DNA from: Euptelea pleiosperma
Taxonomy: Eukaryota; Streptophyta; Magnoliopsida; Ranunculales; Eupteleaceae
Assembly: GCA_035048495.1 (NCBI GenBank)
Contig: CM068546.1
Coordinates: 31,576,674-31,640,673 of the forward strand
Length of the DNA: 64,000 bases
Direction: 5' to 3'
Shown here in pieces: positions 22,086 to 33,730 of this stretch. Each line of letters starts with the position of its first letter. Positions within the stretch are counted from its first letter, which is position 1. The notes beneath the pieces were generated by a model that made no database searches, was not told the DNA's origin, and saw only the letters and a program-made list of their open reading frames with translations. Position numbers and translations under genes: made by a program.

Positions 22086-22389
22086 CCGGGCCGTCTCGGT
22101 GCAAGTTGAGGCCTAAGGCGAAAACTCCATATGAGGCATTTTAATATTTAATATATTAATATAGGATCGGGATCGGGGGACAACCATTTGGCGGACTCAC
22201 TTAGAAGATGAATCAACGGCTGATTTTTGGTGAGGATGATCTCTATGGTGAGGAGATCATCCTCACGAATAATCAAATCATTCTGATATTCGTAGACTGG
22301 TTTAGAAGTTGAAGAACTATGGACCGTTTATTTTTACCGTGTAACTTGAAAACCGCATTTGATGGGGTTAGAAATTTCAGAATGGGCTG

Positions 22390-22421
<32 letters not shown>

Positions 22422-22991
22422 GGGTTACCAAAAATCAGCCACTGATTCATCTTCTATGTGGGTCCGCCAAAATGGTTGTCCACCGATCGTGACCCATTAA
22501 TATATGGTATTAATTAAAACTTTTAACTCTATATGGTAGAAAATCTTACTAAACAACTATTCATGATAATCAAAAGCTATTGAAAATTTTTTAGGCCAAC
22601 AGGACTTCCATTGCAGTCCATGCAGAGGACTCTCGCCGCCCTACATAGATCATTTTTTGTGCCTAATGACTGCGTGGATGTTCATCCCACGTATTGGTGG
22701 ATAAACACACTAAAAATCAGCTTGATTGAAAATTGATGATTTCTAGCCATTGGATTTACTACTCAAAAAGAATGCTTGAATCCAATGGCTAGAATCAAAT
22801 CCTAAAAGGTACTAAAATCTATGGCTAGAGATGACCAATCAGGTTAATTTTTGGTTTGTATGTCCAACAAGGGGTGGGCTAAACATCCATGCGGTTAGTG
22901 AACTGGGCCTTCTCTCACGTGGGCTGGGGGCCTTCTCTCACCTAGGGCCTAAGGCGACCGCCTTACTGGCCTTATGGGTGAGTTGGCCCTG
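22086..22991. mobile_element. hAT MITE family D, copy 1, with nested MULE MITE
   Basis: The ends CCGGGCCGTCTC (left) and GAGTTGGCCCTG (right) are imperfect inverted repeats of the hAT CAGGGCC type. Flanking 8-mers ATCGTGGG (22078-22085) and ATCATGGG (22992-22999) match at 7 of 8. The interior shares long blocks with 24,299-24,805 and 34,971-35,463 (for example GGATTTACTACTCAAAAA and TGGTGGATAAACACACTAAA). A 9-bp-target MULE MITE sits inside at 22,164-22,495. Confidence 0.75.
22164..22495. mobile_element. MULE-type MITE nested in hAT MITE
   Basis: 332 bp with inverted ends (GGATCGGGATCGGGGGACAA, and the reverse complement of CACCGATCGTGACCC). A perfect 9-bp duplication ATTAATATA (22155-22163 and 22496-22504) flanks it. 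Inner arms share AGAAGATGAATCA and GCTGATTTTTGG. It contains a 26-30 base T run and a short inverted GAGGATGATCTC/GAGATCATCCTC repeat. Related pieces are at 38,600-38,760 and 56,870-57,010. Confidence 0.85.
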
Positions 22992-23146
22992 ATCATGGGG
23001 TGACGAGGGTACCTATCAAATTGTCAGGTTCATGATGCTGCTGATTACGCACCTGCACAATGTATTATCAATAGGGCATGAAATGGGTTGAATCGGATCC
23101 GGGTAGATCAGATATGGATCTGACTTTATGCACTTCAATCCAAATC

Positions 23147-23177
23147 TGGATCTGGATCTGGATCCAGATCCAGTTCT
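23147..23177. repeat. GGATCT microsatellite with palindrome
   Basis: TCTGGATCTGGATCTGGATC is followed by the mirrored CAGATCCAG, giving a short hairpin. Confidence 0.8.
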
Positions 23178-23271
23178 TTAAATGGTATTGACCCTGAGGT
23201 ATGGAACAAGGTGTGGATATTAAACATTCCTTTCAGAGCACAGGTGTTTATTTGGCGAGCCCTAACACTAC

Positions 23272-23662
23272 GAGTAAGAGAAAACCTTTGCTCACACGTG
23301 TGTGAGCAAAGCCAATCACACATAACAATATGAGCCACAGGGCACACTCTTAGAGGACGATGACCGTATGGATGTTTGGCTAGTCCCCGGTGGACTTGTA
23401 AACCAAAAATTAGCTTGATTAGTGATTTCTAAGCGTTGGCTTGGAGTCATTCACATGGGTTGCTTTTAACTGTAGAATTTAGAGCATTATTGACCATTAT
23501 TTGGAGTACTAGATCCAAAGGTCTCACACAACTAATCAGGCTGATTTTTGGATTTCAGGTCCAACGAGGGACTGGTCAAACATCCGTATGGTCATCGTCC
23601 TCTAAGAGTGTGCCATGTGGCATTGGCTTTGCTCACACACAGGTGTGAGCGAAGGTTTACTC
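23272..23662. mobile_element. Inverted-repeat MITE, family A, GAGTAA ends
   Basis: Outer arms GAGTAAG...CTTTGCTCACACG and GTGAGCGAAGGTTTACTC are inverted. Inner arms contain ACACTCTTAGAGGACGATGA, then GACCGTATGGATGTTTGGC, and their reverse complements on the right. Non-coding. It interrupts the LINE zf-RVT fragment. Confidence 0.75.
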
Positions 23663-23666
23663 CTAC

Positions 23667-23948
23667 GAGTAAAACTTGCCTGACCACCCTTGGTCTGGTA
23701 GCTACTTGACAGTAGGTGCACTTCTCGGCATGGGGATTTCGTACGGGTGAAACAGCGAGGAGTGCTCGGCACGTACGCCGAGATCTTTTTACTTTTGTAT
23801 TAGAAAAATCAAAATATAAATCTTAAAAAACTCACTTGGGAATGTGTTTGGTGAGGCTGTGTTTGTCAGTCTATATGAAATCCATGTGTCGAGCATTGAA
23901 CCTATCGTCAGGTAGCTACCAGACCAAGGGTGGTCAGGCAAGTTTTAC
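23667..23948. mobile_element. Second inverted-repeat MITE, four bases further on
   Basis: The left arm GAGTAAAACTTGCCTGACCA, continuing CCCTTGGTCTGGTAGCTAC, is matched by the inverted right arm (about 23,909-23,948). The interior includes a CTCGGCA/TGCTCGGCACGTACGCCGAG palindromic stretch. Imperfect flanks ACTCCTAC and ACTTCTAC may be its target copy. The right terminus lacks the last two bases of the family. Confidence 0.65.
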
Positions 23949-24298
23949 ACTTCTACTAGTATTCTACCAACTAAAGTCTCACTGCATTCTAGAATTCAAG
24001 CAGTTGATGCCATATGTCCTAGATGCCAACATTTTTCGGAGACAACCTTCCATGCGCTTTTCCAGTCTCCTCCGCTAAGATTTGATTTGCATATCTCTCT
24101 CTCTCTCTCACTCTCAAGTGTGAGGACCAGACCAATCAATTTATGAGTGAAAGGTTTATTAATATTTTGAAGAACACGGATCCTAAGTCTTCGGAGGATT
24201 GTTATATTAGGGACTATATTTGCGTCCTCTTATGGCGTCTATGGCTTCTCAGAATTGAAATGGTCCACAATGATAGGAAACGTAATCCTCTGGACAGG

Positions 24299-24805
24299 GC
24301 CTTCTCGATACAAGTTGAGGCCTTAAAGCAAAAACTCTATATAAGGCCTTTTTAATATTAAATATATTAATATATATGGGATTAATTAAAATATTAAACT
24401 CTCTATCCTATAGGGAATCTTTATATAAAAATATTTCTTGATAATAAAAAACTATTGAAAAAATTTAGATACAGAGGATTACCGTTGCAGTTGATGCAGA
24501 GGACTCTCGTGGTCCTGTGGTCCTGCGTAGATCATTTTTTGGGCCCAATGACTGCTTGGATGTTCAGCCCACCTATTGGTGGATAAACAACTAAAAACCA
24601 GCTTGATCGATGATTTCTAGCCATTGGATTTACTACCCAAAAAATATGCTTGAATCCAACGGCTAGAATCATGTCCTAAAAAGTACTAAAATCTATGGCT
24701 AGAGATAATCAATCAGGTTGATTTTTGGTTTGTATATCCCATAAGGGGTGGGCTAAAAATCCATGTGATTAGTAGGATCTGGGTTGGGGGCCTTCTCCCA
24801 CCAAG
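24299..24805. mobile_element. hAT MITE family D, copy 2 (right end truncated)
   Basis: Starts CAGGGCCTTCTCGATACAAG and follows the block order of 22,086-22,991 without the nested MULE. It lacks the final GCCTTACTGGCC...GGCCCTG terminus. It adjoins the LINE remnant on its left. Confidence 0.65.
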
Positions 24806-25052
24806 GGGCTCTTTGAATCTTCTTATTTTTTTTATTTTTTATAGAAATCGAGGATCAACCACAAAGAAGAGAAAAACAATCATAGGCACAATAATGCAAA
24901 TTTAAGCAGTTAAACACTGAGGGCTACATTCGCAGGCTACGATGGTTGAGAGCTTCCACTATACAAAATAAGCCTAAAACAATGACTTACATATGGGTCG
25001 CAAACCCTAGTCCCAAAAAAAAAAAAAAACACCCAATATAAAAGGGATAGGA

Positions 25053-25350
25053 TATTGGCACCCACCCTTTCACTCAGTATACCCACTTAAAAAAAATTAC
25101 AAATGCATCCCTTGTTTCTGACTCACGGCACCCACCAAAACAAAACAACAAAAAGAAAGGAGATAAAAAACCAGAACAAGAAGAAGAGGAGGTGGCCGCG
25201 GTGTAAGTTCTCCTCTTCTTCTCTGCTGGAGGGTTATGGTTTTGTTGGGTGTGTGTCAAGTGACTTATGTGTAGAGAGAGTTAGGTAGGTTTTTTAGGTG
25301 GGTTTACTGAGTTAGTGGGTGTGCTGAGCTAAATCATGGGTGCCAACAAC
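25053..25350. mobile_element. Inverted-repeat MITE, TTGGCACCCA ends
   Basis: The left arm TTGGCACCCACCC...CACTCAGTATACCCACTTAA pairs with the right arm ending GTGGGTGTGCTGAGC...TGGGTGCCAA. Arms are roughly 50-60 bp with mismatches. The target duplication is not clear. The middle is purine- and T-rich without coding sense. Confidence 0.6.
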
Positions 25351-25748
25351 ACGTCCCTATAAAAAAACATGCAATTTTCACAAATGAATATTACCCAAAA
25401 ATTCGTGGTGAACGTGGTCATCAAGCCAAGTCGAACTAACAAGCTAAAATGCTAAATTAATTAAGGAACAAATAAGGAAAAAAAAGGTGCAAAATATTAG
25501 TGATGGGAAAATTTTAACCATCCATTTTACTTCTTATAGTGTAGCAACCAAAGCAAATAGGAAAATAATTGATGTGGAGGAATCACAGATTCAAATGGAT
25601 CATTCAAGCTTATTCATCTCGCTTAACTTTGTTAATAAACGGAAAATATAACTTCTCTTATTCCTGCCTTTTTTCTACAAAAAAGGAGAGAAGAAAGAGA
25701 AAAATGAAATTCTCATAACTTCCAAGGACTATTTTGAGTAAGGTTAGC

Positions 25749-28700
25749 TTATCCTGACTTTTCCTGGTTGGTTGTAGAAGCAATATCCTTGAGCTTTTCC
25801 TTCAGTTCCCCGGACTGCAAAGGACGGATAATAGAATTAGAGCAATGTAACACAAGCTAAACAAGAACACTATATTCCATACAATTGCCTACCTGGTGCA
25901 TATTGAGAATAATATCTGATCCTCCAATAAACTCCCCTTTAATAAATATTTGAGGAAATGTAGGCCAGTTGCTGCACAAATAGATTTCCATAACATGGGA
26001 TTAAATGAACAAACATAGCATCCATATTGTTTTGCTCAATGGTTTGAAGTACTTGATGGCTCTTAAATGTATATTGACACTACAAGCACTGGCAAAAACA
26101 AATTCCTGCAGAAACACAACCAACTTACCTGAAGGATTTTACAGCATTCTTCAGCTCAGGGTTTTCCAAAATGTTTCTGGCACTCAAAGGAACATCTGCA
26201 GGCAACATCCATTGCAAGGATACCATAAACTTTGATGAAATACCAATGCACTTAACTACTAATATAACCAATTCAAGTTGTCAAAATGCTGCCAAGAAAC
26301 CTCTCAGGAAACAACTAGATATGCCACTATAATCCACATTTTCCTATCTTTTTCTTATATTTCTGTGTGGTCAATTTTTTACAGAACTCACGTGGATGAT
26401 GACCACGATGAATTCACTTGTGTAGTCCCATGCATACTTAATATCGTATCAGGTGAATGTATTAATGTATAGGGAACTAAGGTGGCTAACTCATCTTGCG
26501 AAACTGATATTTTAGTCCTTGCTGTCAGGACCCATGGTGTATACCTACTATAACTGAAAAGACATTTTGGATGGAAGCTTGAACACTACATAACCTTTTA
26601 GAAGGCAATCAGGCCATTTGGCATTTCAACTCCCAAACGCAAGGTTAGGTCAGTTGAAAAACAAGACGTCTCAACTGAGACGGTACGAGACAAATGGAGA
26701 CAATCTGAGGCAAGATGTCTCAGCCAAGACATTCCGAGATGGAATGGTACTTTGAAACATGATCGAGATAACTAGGTTATGTGGTTTAAGCTCTGTATGA
26801 GGAACTAAGAAAGGTATCATCACGACCAGGTCTCGGAGCTCCCACTGCTTGCGATATTTTCTCTTCATCCGGGTCCACTCGAAAAGAACGAAGGTGAGTA
26901 AGCACTATGTTAAGTAGTGTTTCACCTTGGATTATCCCAAGGTTTGTTTTTCAGACCATGTAACACTATACCCCTCTGGAAACACTTGCTATATCTTCAA
27001 TATAGTTTTTCAGTGAACTTGATAGCTGAGAAAAAGAAGCTCAGGACATGATAGAGCATGTGGATACTTACTGTATTCATTCAACACTCTCACTGCCAGA
27101 GAGCTGAATCCGCATTGAGGAAAATCGGGAACCCCTTTCATATAAATCATCACGGGGTTTTCCTTGACATCCTATACACCAGAAGCCAAGCACAGTCTAT
27201 AAGTGAGGAACCTCCAGAACAAGGAGTTTTTCTCGCTAATACTTAACTGAGAACATAACATGGAAAAATTACTTTCCTTTAGCAGATGACAAACACATAC
27301 CTGCTCAACAACATCATTCGTAGAAAGACCAGAACCTGCAAGCTTGCTAGTGGCTCTGAAATCTTCATGTGTGTCAGGATCACTGGTCGTTGAGTATCTC
27401 ATGCCATTAAAGTAAAGGGAACCCGACACCTACTCTCACAAATTTAAATCAGACGGAGAACAAAGATCATCTCTCTGGTTAAAGGTGTTAAGCACTGATC
27501 AAAAGAAATCAAATAACAAGAAAGTGGCAATTGTGCCCACAGACCTGGGATCGAGTCTTTGGGGGGTAATTCCCAAAGACCTGGGTTCGGTCCCGTTCTT
27601 ACCTGGGGAGGGGGAGAATGGGGGAGGGGGGGAATGATAAATGTTTACCTATCAAAGAAAAAAAAAGTGGCAATAATAACTATAACAACAGAACAATATG
27701 AAGTCCAACGTCAAATCGGAATATCTTAGTGAATTAAATTCACAAAAGCTCTCATCTTTTGCAATTTCCAGTCAGATCTTCGTACAGTCAATCTATAGGC
27801 ATTTAAGGATGCATGAATAGGCCTCATAAGAAACCTTAATCTTGCTCAATTTAAAGCAACTCCTATTCGTTGAAGAAATAAGCACTTGCTGGCCTAATAT
27901 ATTTCCCACCCATTTTTCGGACTTAATATTGCCTACTTTAATCATTTTAGCAGCTTTCCAACCTTTTATTGCCCTTGATATTTCTTGCTTCAGCCAAAGC
28001 CTAGCAATTTATGGTGTAGTTACCGAGGGGGGAAGGCAGGAAACTTGTTTGTGGAACATCAAAAGATATAATCCATGAGAGCATTAACTAATTAATAAGA
28101 AAGAATCTTACACTTTCACAAGTCTAAGATACATACAGATGATATAGTTGTATTTTAATCTCAGTGCAAGATTCAGGACAAGAGAAAACAACAATAAAGG
28201 AAAGCATCCAACAAAATCATTTATAATAGTGTTAAGTGTTTTGTTATTAGGGGTATTATGATCTTTTTACATCATGTTATGTACTTAAGTGATATATATA
28301 GATATGGCCGAACTAGCTAAGTTCGACTTTCTTTAGTTTCTCTCCTCTTTTCTCTTCTTCTTTTCTCTACTTCACATTCTTCTCTAAATTTACATGGTAT
28401 CAGAGCAACTCTAATATGTAAACAGTACCTTGAATAGTATTGTAGCTCTAATCTCATTTTGTTTTCTTATTTTTCCTTGGTTCTCTCTTGGAAGATCAAG
28501 TTGAGGTGATTCAACCAAGGGTTTTTGATCTCTAAAGGTATTGCAGGCTAGGATTTTGATCTAAGGCCTATGCCAACTAGGGTTTTAGTTTATGGAGTGC
28601 TGCAAGCTAGGTTTGTGTTCTAAGGCTACCACAACATATATAAAAGCTGACACAAGCCATGGAGTAAGGTATTGTTGTTGAATTATGGTGGTGCATCCCT

Positions 28701-31225
28701 TGAAGTGGTGATATGTTGTGTTCTTGATGTCGAAGTCCTTAGAGTGATGATTTCTTATTGGGTTTTTTATATTACAGCCTCTGAACTGGTGATTTGATGC
28801 TTCCGCAAGGTTAGTGTAACATTCATTTTGGTTAAATTCATCTTCAACATAGTTGGTTGAGTTGTTTGATTTTGATGGCCACTTCTAGTGATGTTAAATC
28901 TCTATTTGGGATATGTCAGATGGCTTGGAGCCAAGATTAACTCTATTAAATTATATGATACAAATTCTGTTATGGTCGTAATTGATTAAAGTTTTTTGTG
29001 TGCAAAGAAGAAACTGAAGTATATTGTTGATGATCCTCCATTTGAAGGTGACAGTGGGTAGGATGATTAGTTTAATGAAAATTTCCTAGCGATGACCTAA
29101 CTATGGAATAGTATGGAACAATCTATATGCACATATGTGATGTTCTTGGACGCTGCTAAACGGGTTTGGGATGCAATAAGGAAATGTATTCACAGACCGA
29201 AATGTGTCTAGAATTTATCAATTGTTCAGAACAATGTTTAGTATGAAACAAGGTGACAAATCTCTTAGTGAGTACTATAGTGAATTTCGGGGCGCGTCTG
29301 GGAAGATTAACAGATGTATCAACCTCTCACTACTGATATAGAGGTGAGGAAAAATCTGGCCTTCCCGAGAACAATACCTGTAGAAGGAGGTCACCGAAAA
29401 CGTATCTTTGGGATCCCACTTCCATACTTTCCTATCCTTCTCCAAGCACAAAACAGGATTCTCACCTACCTGAAAGAGGAGGGATGTGAGACAATCCAAC
29501 TCCCAATCATTGAAATTTCTATGGAAGCCAAAATTCCAAGATACCAACCCTCCGCTACTCTCTACACACTCTTGAATAGTAGCCCCTTGCCGATCAGATA
29601 AACAATATAGAGTTGGGAAAGAGATTTGGAGCGTCTCATCCCCACACCATAGGTCCTCCCAGAACCTTACTCTGTCCCCACGACCCACCTTGAAAGAGAT
29701 ACTCCTTCCAAATTTCTCTCGAGAGCAAGTAATACCCCTCCACATACTAACACCATAAGAAGAGACTACCAACCCAGCCTAACAAACATTTGCCATACTT
29801 GCTACCAATCACATTGCGCCATAAGCTTTGCTCTTCCTCCCCAAACCTCTACAACCATTTCCCAAGGAGAGACACATTCATTTCTCTAAGATTACGGAAA
29901 CCCAAGCCACCCACCTCTTTAGGCCTGCATATCTTGCCCCAATCCACCAAATGAAACTTATGAGTGTCCCCCTTCCCATACCACAAGAAATCTCTCATAA
30001 TTTTCTCCATTCTATTGGCAACGCTAGTCGAAATAAAGAATAGAGAAAGAAAGTGAATGGGAACAAAAAATTACATCCAATGTAGAATCAAAGTACGGGG
30101 CTATGACTCATACTGCATGTGAGATGATGTGGGTGAAATCTCTTTTTCAAGAGATGGGTTTTGAGATTCCTACCCTATGCAGTTGCATTACGATAATCGG
30201 ACTAATATCATTATTGCTAGTGACCCAATTTTTCATGAGAAAACTAAACATATAAAAGTTGACTGCCACTTTGTCAGGAGTAAGACAATTGCTACTTTGT
30301 CTATTAAATCAACCGATCAACTTGGTGATTTGTTTACTAAGGCATTAGGCCGAAGTCCGTTTTCTCTATGTAACAAGCTGGCATGCGTGATCTTTATGCT
30401 CTAGCTTGAGGGGGAGTGTTAGAATGTGATTTATTCATAGGGATATTGTGGTCTCTTTTACATTATGTTTATGTACTTCAGTGGTATATATACACAGATG
30501 AGGAGGCTGAACCAACTAAGTTTGACTCTCTCTACTATCTCTCCTCTCTTCTCTCTACTTCTCCATCTTTACAAATAGGAAATATATAAATGATTAATTG
30601 TAACTTATCAAAAAGAAAAAAAAAATTATAACTTGTAAGTATCTTTATCAGTTTATTTTAGGGATTTTCTTTTTGAGCAAATGTGCTTAGCTCTTAAGGT
30701 AGTTTCTTAAGAATGCCATATATTTGGATTAAAAATGTCATTCTTTGGAGCTTTAGGATACATGGCTCTTAAGAATGCCCATTCTATTCAAGTGAACAAA
30801 TACGAGTCCTTGAAATGTTTCTCTTTAAGTTGAACACTAGGGTGGTGTTGGCAAGGAGGTTGCCCCCCCAATGCAATGTTTTTGAATTTCTTTGAATACT
30901 GTGTTCTTTCATTTATAGGTTCAGTTTCTTAATTGTGTTCTTGCATTGGTTTTATATTTTCACTTTAAAATTTCCTAAAGGAAGTATGAACTATAGACAA
31001 TATTTATGTGAAAGTGATTTTCTGAATTTCTATATTTGGGACTTGATTCTTAGTGGATTGTTTCAACACGGTTGTATTCAATAGCTAATTATAGAAACTT
31101 ATATATATTATGAAATGGTAAATACACTCAGTCAATGTCCTTGACCTTACCGTGGTTCTCAAAGAATGAGTAGCTGAGAGGCCTGCAATGCCCTTGAACA
31201 GTATACTGGATAATGACCTAGCCAT
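25749..31225 (-). CDS. GRXS15: Mitochondrial monothiol glutaredoxin GRXS15
   Basis: Coding exons on the minus strand: 31151-31225, 27301-27429, 27072-27171, 26129-26195, 25893-25971 and 25749-25814. All have GT-AG borders and matching phases, giving 171 aa. The N-terminus ([16 protein letters not shown]) is a mitochondrial presequence. The Grx domain has MIYMKGVP, the class II CGFS active site (Cys at residue 88), [20 protein letters not shown] for glutathione binding, and a Lys-rich end. In the family this protein binds a [2Fe-2S] cluster with glutathione in the mitochondrial matrix and serves iron-sulfur protein maturation. An in-frame ATG two codons upstream (31229-31231) is an alternative start. 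Length fits the Arabidopsis protein (169 aa by memory). Introns carry a Copia, a SINE-like element, LINE pieces and an hAT MITE, but all coding exons are clean. Confidence 0.95.
26655..26765. repeat. Partial family C hAT-like fragment
   Basis: Contains GTCTCAACTGAGACGG, AGATGTCTCAGCCAAGACAT and a CGAGATGGAATGGTAC segment, matching the subterminal GAGAC-rich part of the elements at 1,899, 2,892 and 15,249. Lies in a GRXS15 intron. Confidence 0.45.
27532..27663 (+). mobile_element. SINE-like retroposon in a GRXS15 intron
   Basis: 132 bp with an A-rich tail and a perfect 11-bp target duplication AAAGTGGCAAT (27521-27531 and 27664-27674). GGGTTCGGTCCC resembles the Pol III B box of tRNA-derived SINEs. 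The centre is G-rich (GGGGAGGGGGAGAATGGGGG). The direct repeats and A tail show target-primed insertion. Confidence 0.7.
28230..30573 (+). mobile_element. Old internally deleted Copia in GRXS15 intron
   Basis: LTRs at 28230-28394 and 30415-30573 are clearly related but much diverged. A primer-binding site TGGTATCAGAGC lies at 28395-28406 and a purine tract TTGAGGGGGAG before the 3' LTR. The 5-bp target duplication AATAG is perfect on both sides (28225-28229 and 30574-30578). Only a gag remnant with stops (28,875-29,310) and the RNase H end (about 30,090-30,400, with [14 protein letters not shown] and [13 protein letters not shown]) remain. The middle is replaced by an antisense LINE fragment. 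Confidence 0.9.
29294..30043 (-). pseudogene. LINE RT C-terminal fragment inside old Copia
   Basis: The minus-strand frame shows [50 protein letters not shown] and [19 protein letters not shown], the stretch between RT and zf-RVT of plant LINEs. It continues upstream with [16 protein letters not shown] residues. Both ends lie within Copia sequence, so it inserted after, or replaced, the Copia interior. Confidence 0.75.
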
Positions 31226-31303
31226 GATCATAGAAATGGAAACCAAAGTGCCTCAGTGTTTCAATTACGATAGGCTCGTTCTAATACATATAGGTTCTTT
31301 CAG
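31151..31303 (-). other. GRXS15: GRXS15 exon 2, containing the start codon
   Basis: Minus-strand exon with acceptor TTTGTGCAG before 31303 and donor GTAAGG after 31151. The 5'UTR part is 31226-31303. The start codon is at 31223-31225, or 31229-31231 if the upstream in-frame ATG is used. Confidence 0.8.
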
Positions 31304-31659
31304 CTGCACAAAGTAACAAACAAGGCGTCAGTTTTGAACTCATACAATTTACAAAAGAAATCAATTTTCAAGGCAAAACAACCAAAAACCACTCAAATGA
31401 CATGATTATCCTCCCAACCACAGGGGAATACCCTTAAATTTAGGTACGGTAAGATGTGCCTGTAAAAAGGGAAAGACAAAGCAACATGTGTCCTCTACAA
31501 TAAAGAAAGAACATTAATGAGAATCATGAACGCAGTAACAACTTGATGAACTATAAATAGAAAGTATAAATAAAACTCAAGTGGATTACAGAAACAAGTT
31601 TAAGAACACAGATAAAAAAAGAGGAACCAAACTATTCTAGGACAGGAAATATAAACCTT

Positions 31660-33730
31660 ATTTTCAAATGTCCAGATCTGTATCTTCAAGAGGATTTTGT
31701 TAGGGAGGTTGAGGAGTGTATCTCTCCTAAAGTGTCTTGAAGAAGCAGCTTACACTCCCAATTCCTATCGATAAGAAGACTCTCAGTTTGGGAATCGGAT
31801 ACGAAAGGTGTCTCTCAGTGAAATCTTTATATGAAATTTAGGTGGGTATTTCCAGAAGAGATCATCGATTGAGTTTATTTGGGAAATCTAGTTCCTCTTA
31901 GAGTGGAGGTGGTCTGCATGGATGCTTGCCTTAGACAAAATCTTAATATTTGACCATGTTATCAATCATAAGGATGTTGATCCCAAATATATGCATTATA
32001 CATAAGGAGCATGTGGAGAATGCCAACCACTTATTCATCCATTTGTGATTCTGCTTGGACAATGAAGAGCTTTTTTCTCTCTTTGTTCAGCTTCCGTGGT
32101 CAACTAGAAATTTGAGGAAGTGTGTTCTCCATTTGGTCTAGTGGTCCTAGCTATAGAGGCAAGCTTCTTTGAAGGATGCTCCCCTATGCCTTTTGTTGGG
32201 GTGTTCGAAAATAACAAAATAGAAGAATATTTAAAGACTGTAGTCGTTCAACCTTCAACTCTAGAGATTCGCAACTCCATTCAGAAGCTCTTGGTTGAGT
32301 GATTCGATATTTTAAAAAAGTTTGGTAGAGTTTGGTGATATCAAGGCTGAGGATCTTGCTAAAAAGTGGCAGTTTATCACTTGTGGTGGCAACATAGACC
32401 CTTGCCCTGTGGGTCAATCCTTGTACTAGACTCACATTGTATATAACTAAAGAAACATAGTACTCAAAGAAATTGAAATACAAAAGCGCCGATTCAAGGG
32501 AAAAATTCCTTCCCAATTCCAACGTACAACCTCCTTAGAGAACAAGAGAAATAGCTAAAGGACCACACCCCAAAACAGACAATGAATAGGTATTCTGAAG
32601 ATCCATCTAACCTAAAACCCCAAAGAATACGAAAGCATACTAAGAGCTAAGCTCAATTGCTTATATAACTCTAACAGCTACTTTTCAATCTTAATAGGAA
32701 ATCCTTGAAATAAATAACTGAAGATAAAAGTTACATTTTTTTTCCGTTCTTTGATAAGTTACAATAACATATCAACGATTTACTATTATGAAATGATTTT
32801 GATTAAATGCGTTCCCTTACTCCTTGGTAAATCCACTGCCCGTCCACCCAAAATGCCAACTAGATCATGTTGAGCACACCAAGGTCCCTTTGCCACTCCA
32901 ACCTCCTCCAGTTACACTAATGCTCAGGGTCCAACTCTTGTGGCTGCATGAAAGGGTGATCAAGCCTCGCATGCTTCAAGAATTAGCTAGCAGGATTCAC
33001 CCACCCATTGACTTGCCACAGAAGAAGGGGCACACGAGGTTCAGTTGCAACTGGCTCTCACAAGGCGCAGGGAGTGCAGGCAAGGCGCCTTCTCATTTTT
33101 CTCTTCTTGTAGGTACCCCCACGTTGCTTTTGAGGTCATCGAGTGGGGAAATGAGCTTGAGTGAGAAGTTTATTCTTGTGATGGTGGCAGCCCTTCTCAT
33201 GGGAGGAACATAGTACAGAATTACGTCCTCCACAAGTTCCCAGATGTCTTGGATGTAGACCGCATGGCATAACAAGAGCTGCAAGGATAAGTGAGGCCCT
33301 AGACCTGTCACATGACAAAGGATGACCTCTGATTTGTTGGGTCCTCCCTGAAACTGTTCTTGAGACTATACATAGTTGGACGTTATTGTGTTTTCCTCCA
33401 TGCGGTCGGAGACTTTGGTGCCTTCTTCCCTTTGCAATTTGGTGGGGTCTTTGGAAGGAGAGGAATTGTAGGGTCTTCAAGGGGAAGGAAGTTTCTAGTT
33501 TTGACACTATCTTATCTAGCAAGGCTCTTATCTTCCTATGGTCTAAGCTGTACAAAGAATGCAAGGGGCTGTCCTTTGAGGACTTGGTCTTTAGATGGGA
33601 GTCTATCATGGGAAGGGGCAACTAAGGGCATCTTGTTTTGTTTTGCTTTTTGGAGGTCACCTTGATCTCCAGCTCCATATCGATTCTAGTCTTATTTCTT
33701 CCTTAATACCATTTTACCTTATAAAAAAAA
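31660..33730 (+). pseudogene. Decayed LINE 3' region in the GRXS15 5'UTR intron
   Basis: Around 31,860-32,110 a zf-RVT-like reading (ALDKILIFDHV, GACGECQPLIHPFV) is visible with stops. At 33,360-33,625 the LINE C-terminus follows (AIWWGLWKERNCRVFKGK, FLWSKLYKECKGLSFEDLVF), ending near an A-run at 33,722-33,732. The middle (about 32,300-33,350) is unrelated or unrecognisable. Same LINE lineage as 3,622-4,955, since both share WSKLYKECKGL. Confidence 0.65.

Larger units (their letters stand above)
23160..24298 (+). pseudogene. LINE zf-RVT/C-terminal remnant split by two MITEs
   Basis: The left part (23,190-23,271) reads VWNKVWILNIPFRAQVFIWR, the start of the zf-RVT domain. After two MITEs (23,272-23,948) it resumes as ILPTKVSLHSRIQ, AICPRCQHFSETTFHALF (the Cys/His part), then ICVLLWRLWLLRIEMVHNDR near 24,220, the segment that follows zf-RVT in plant LINEs. 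A CT microsatellite lies at 24,092-24,108. Decayed, with stops. Confidence 0.7.

Noticed and set aside
33093..33621. Overlapping frames on both strands suggesting a gene
   Set aside because: The plus strand matches a LINE C-terminus from 33,390 on. The others are shadows.
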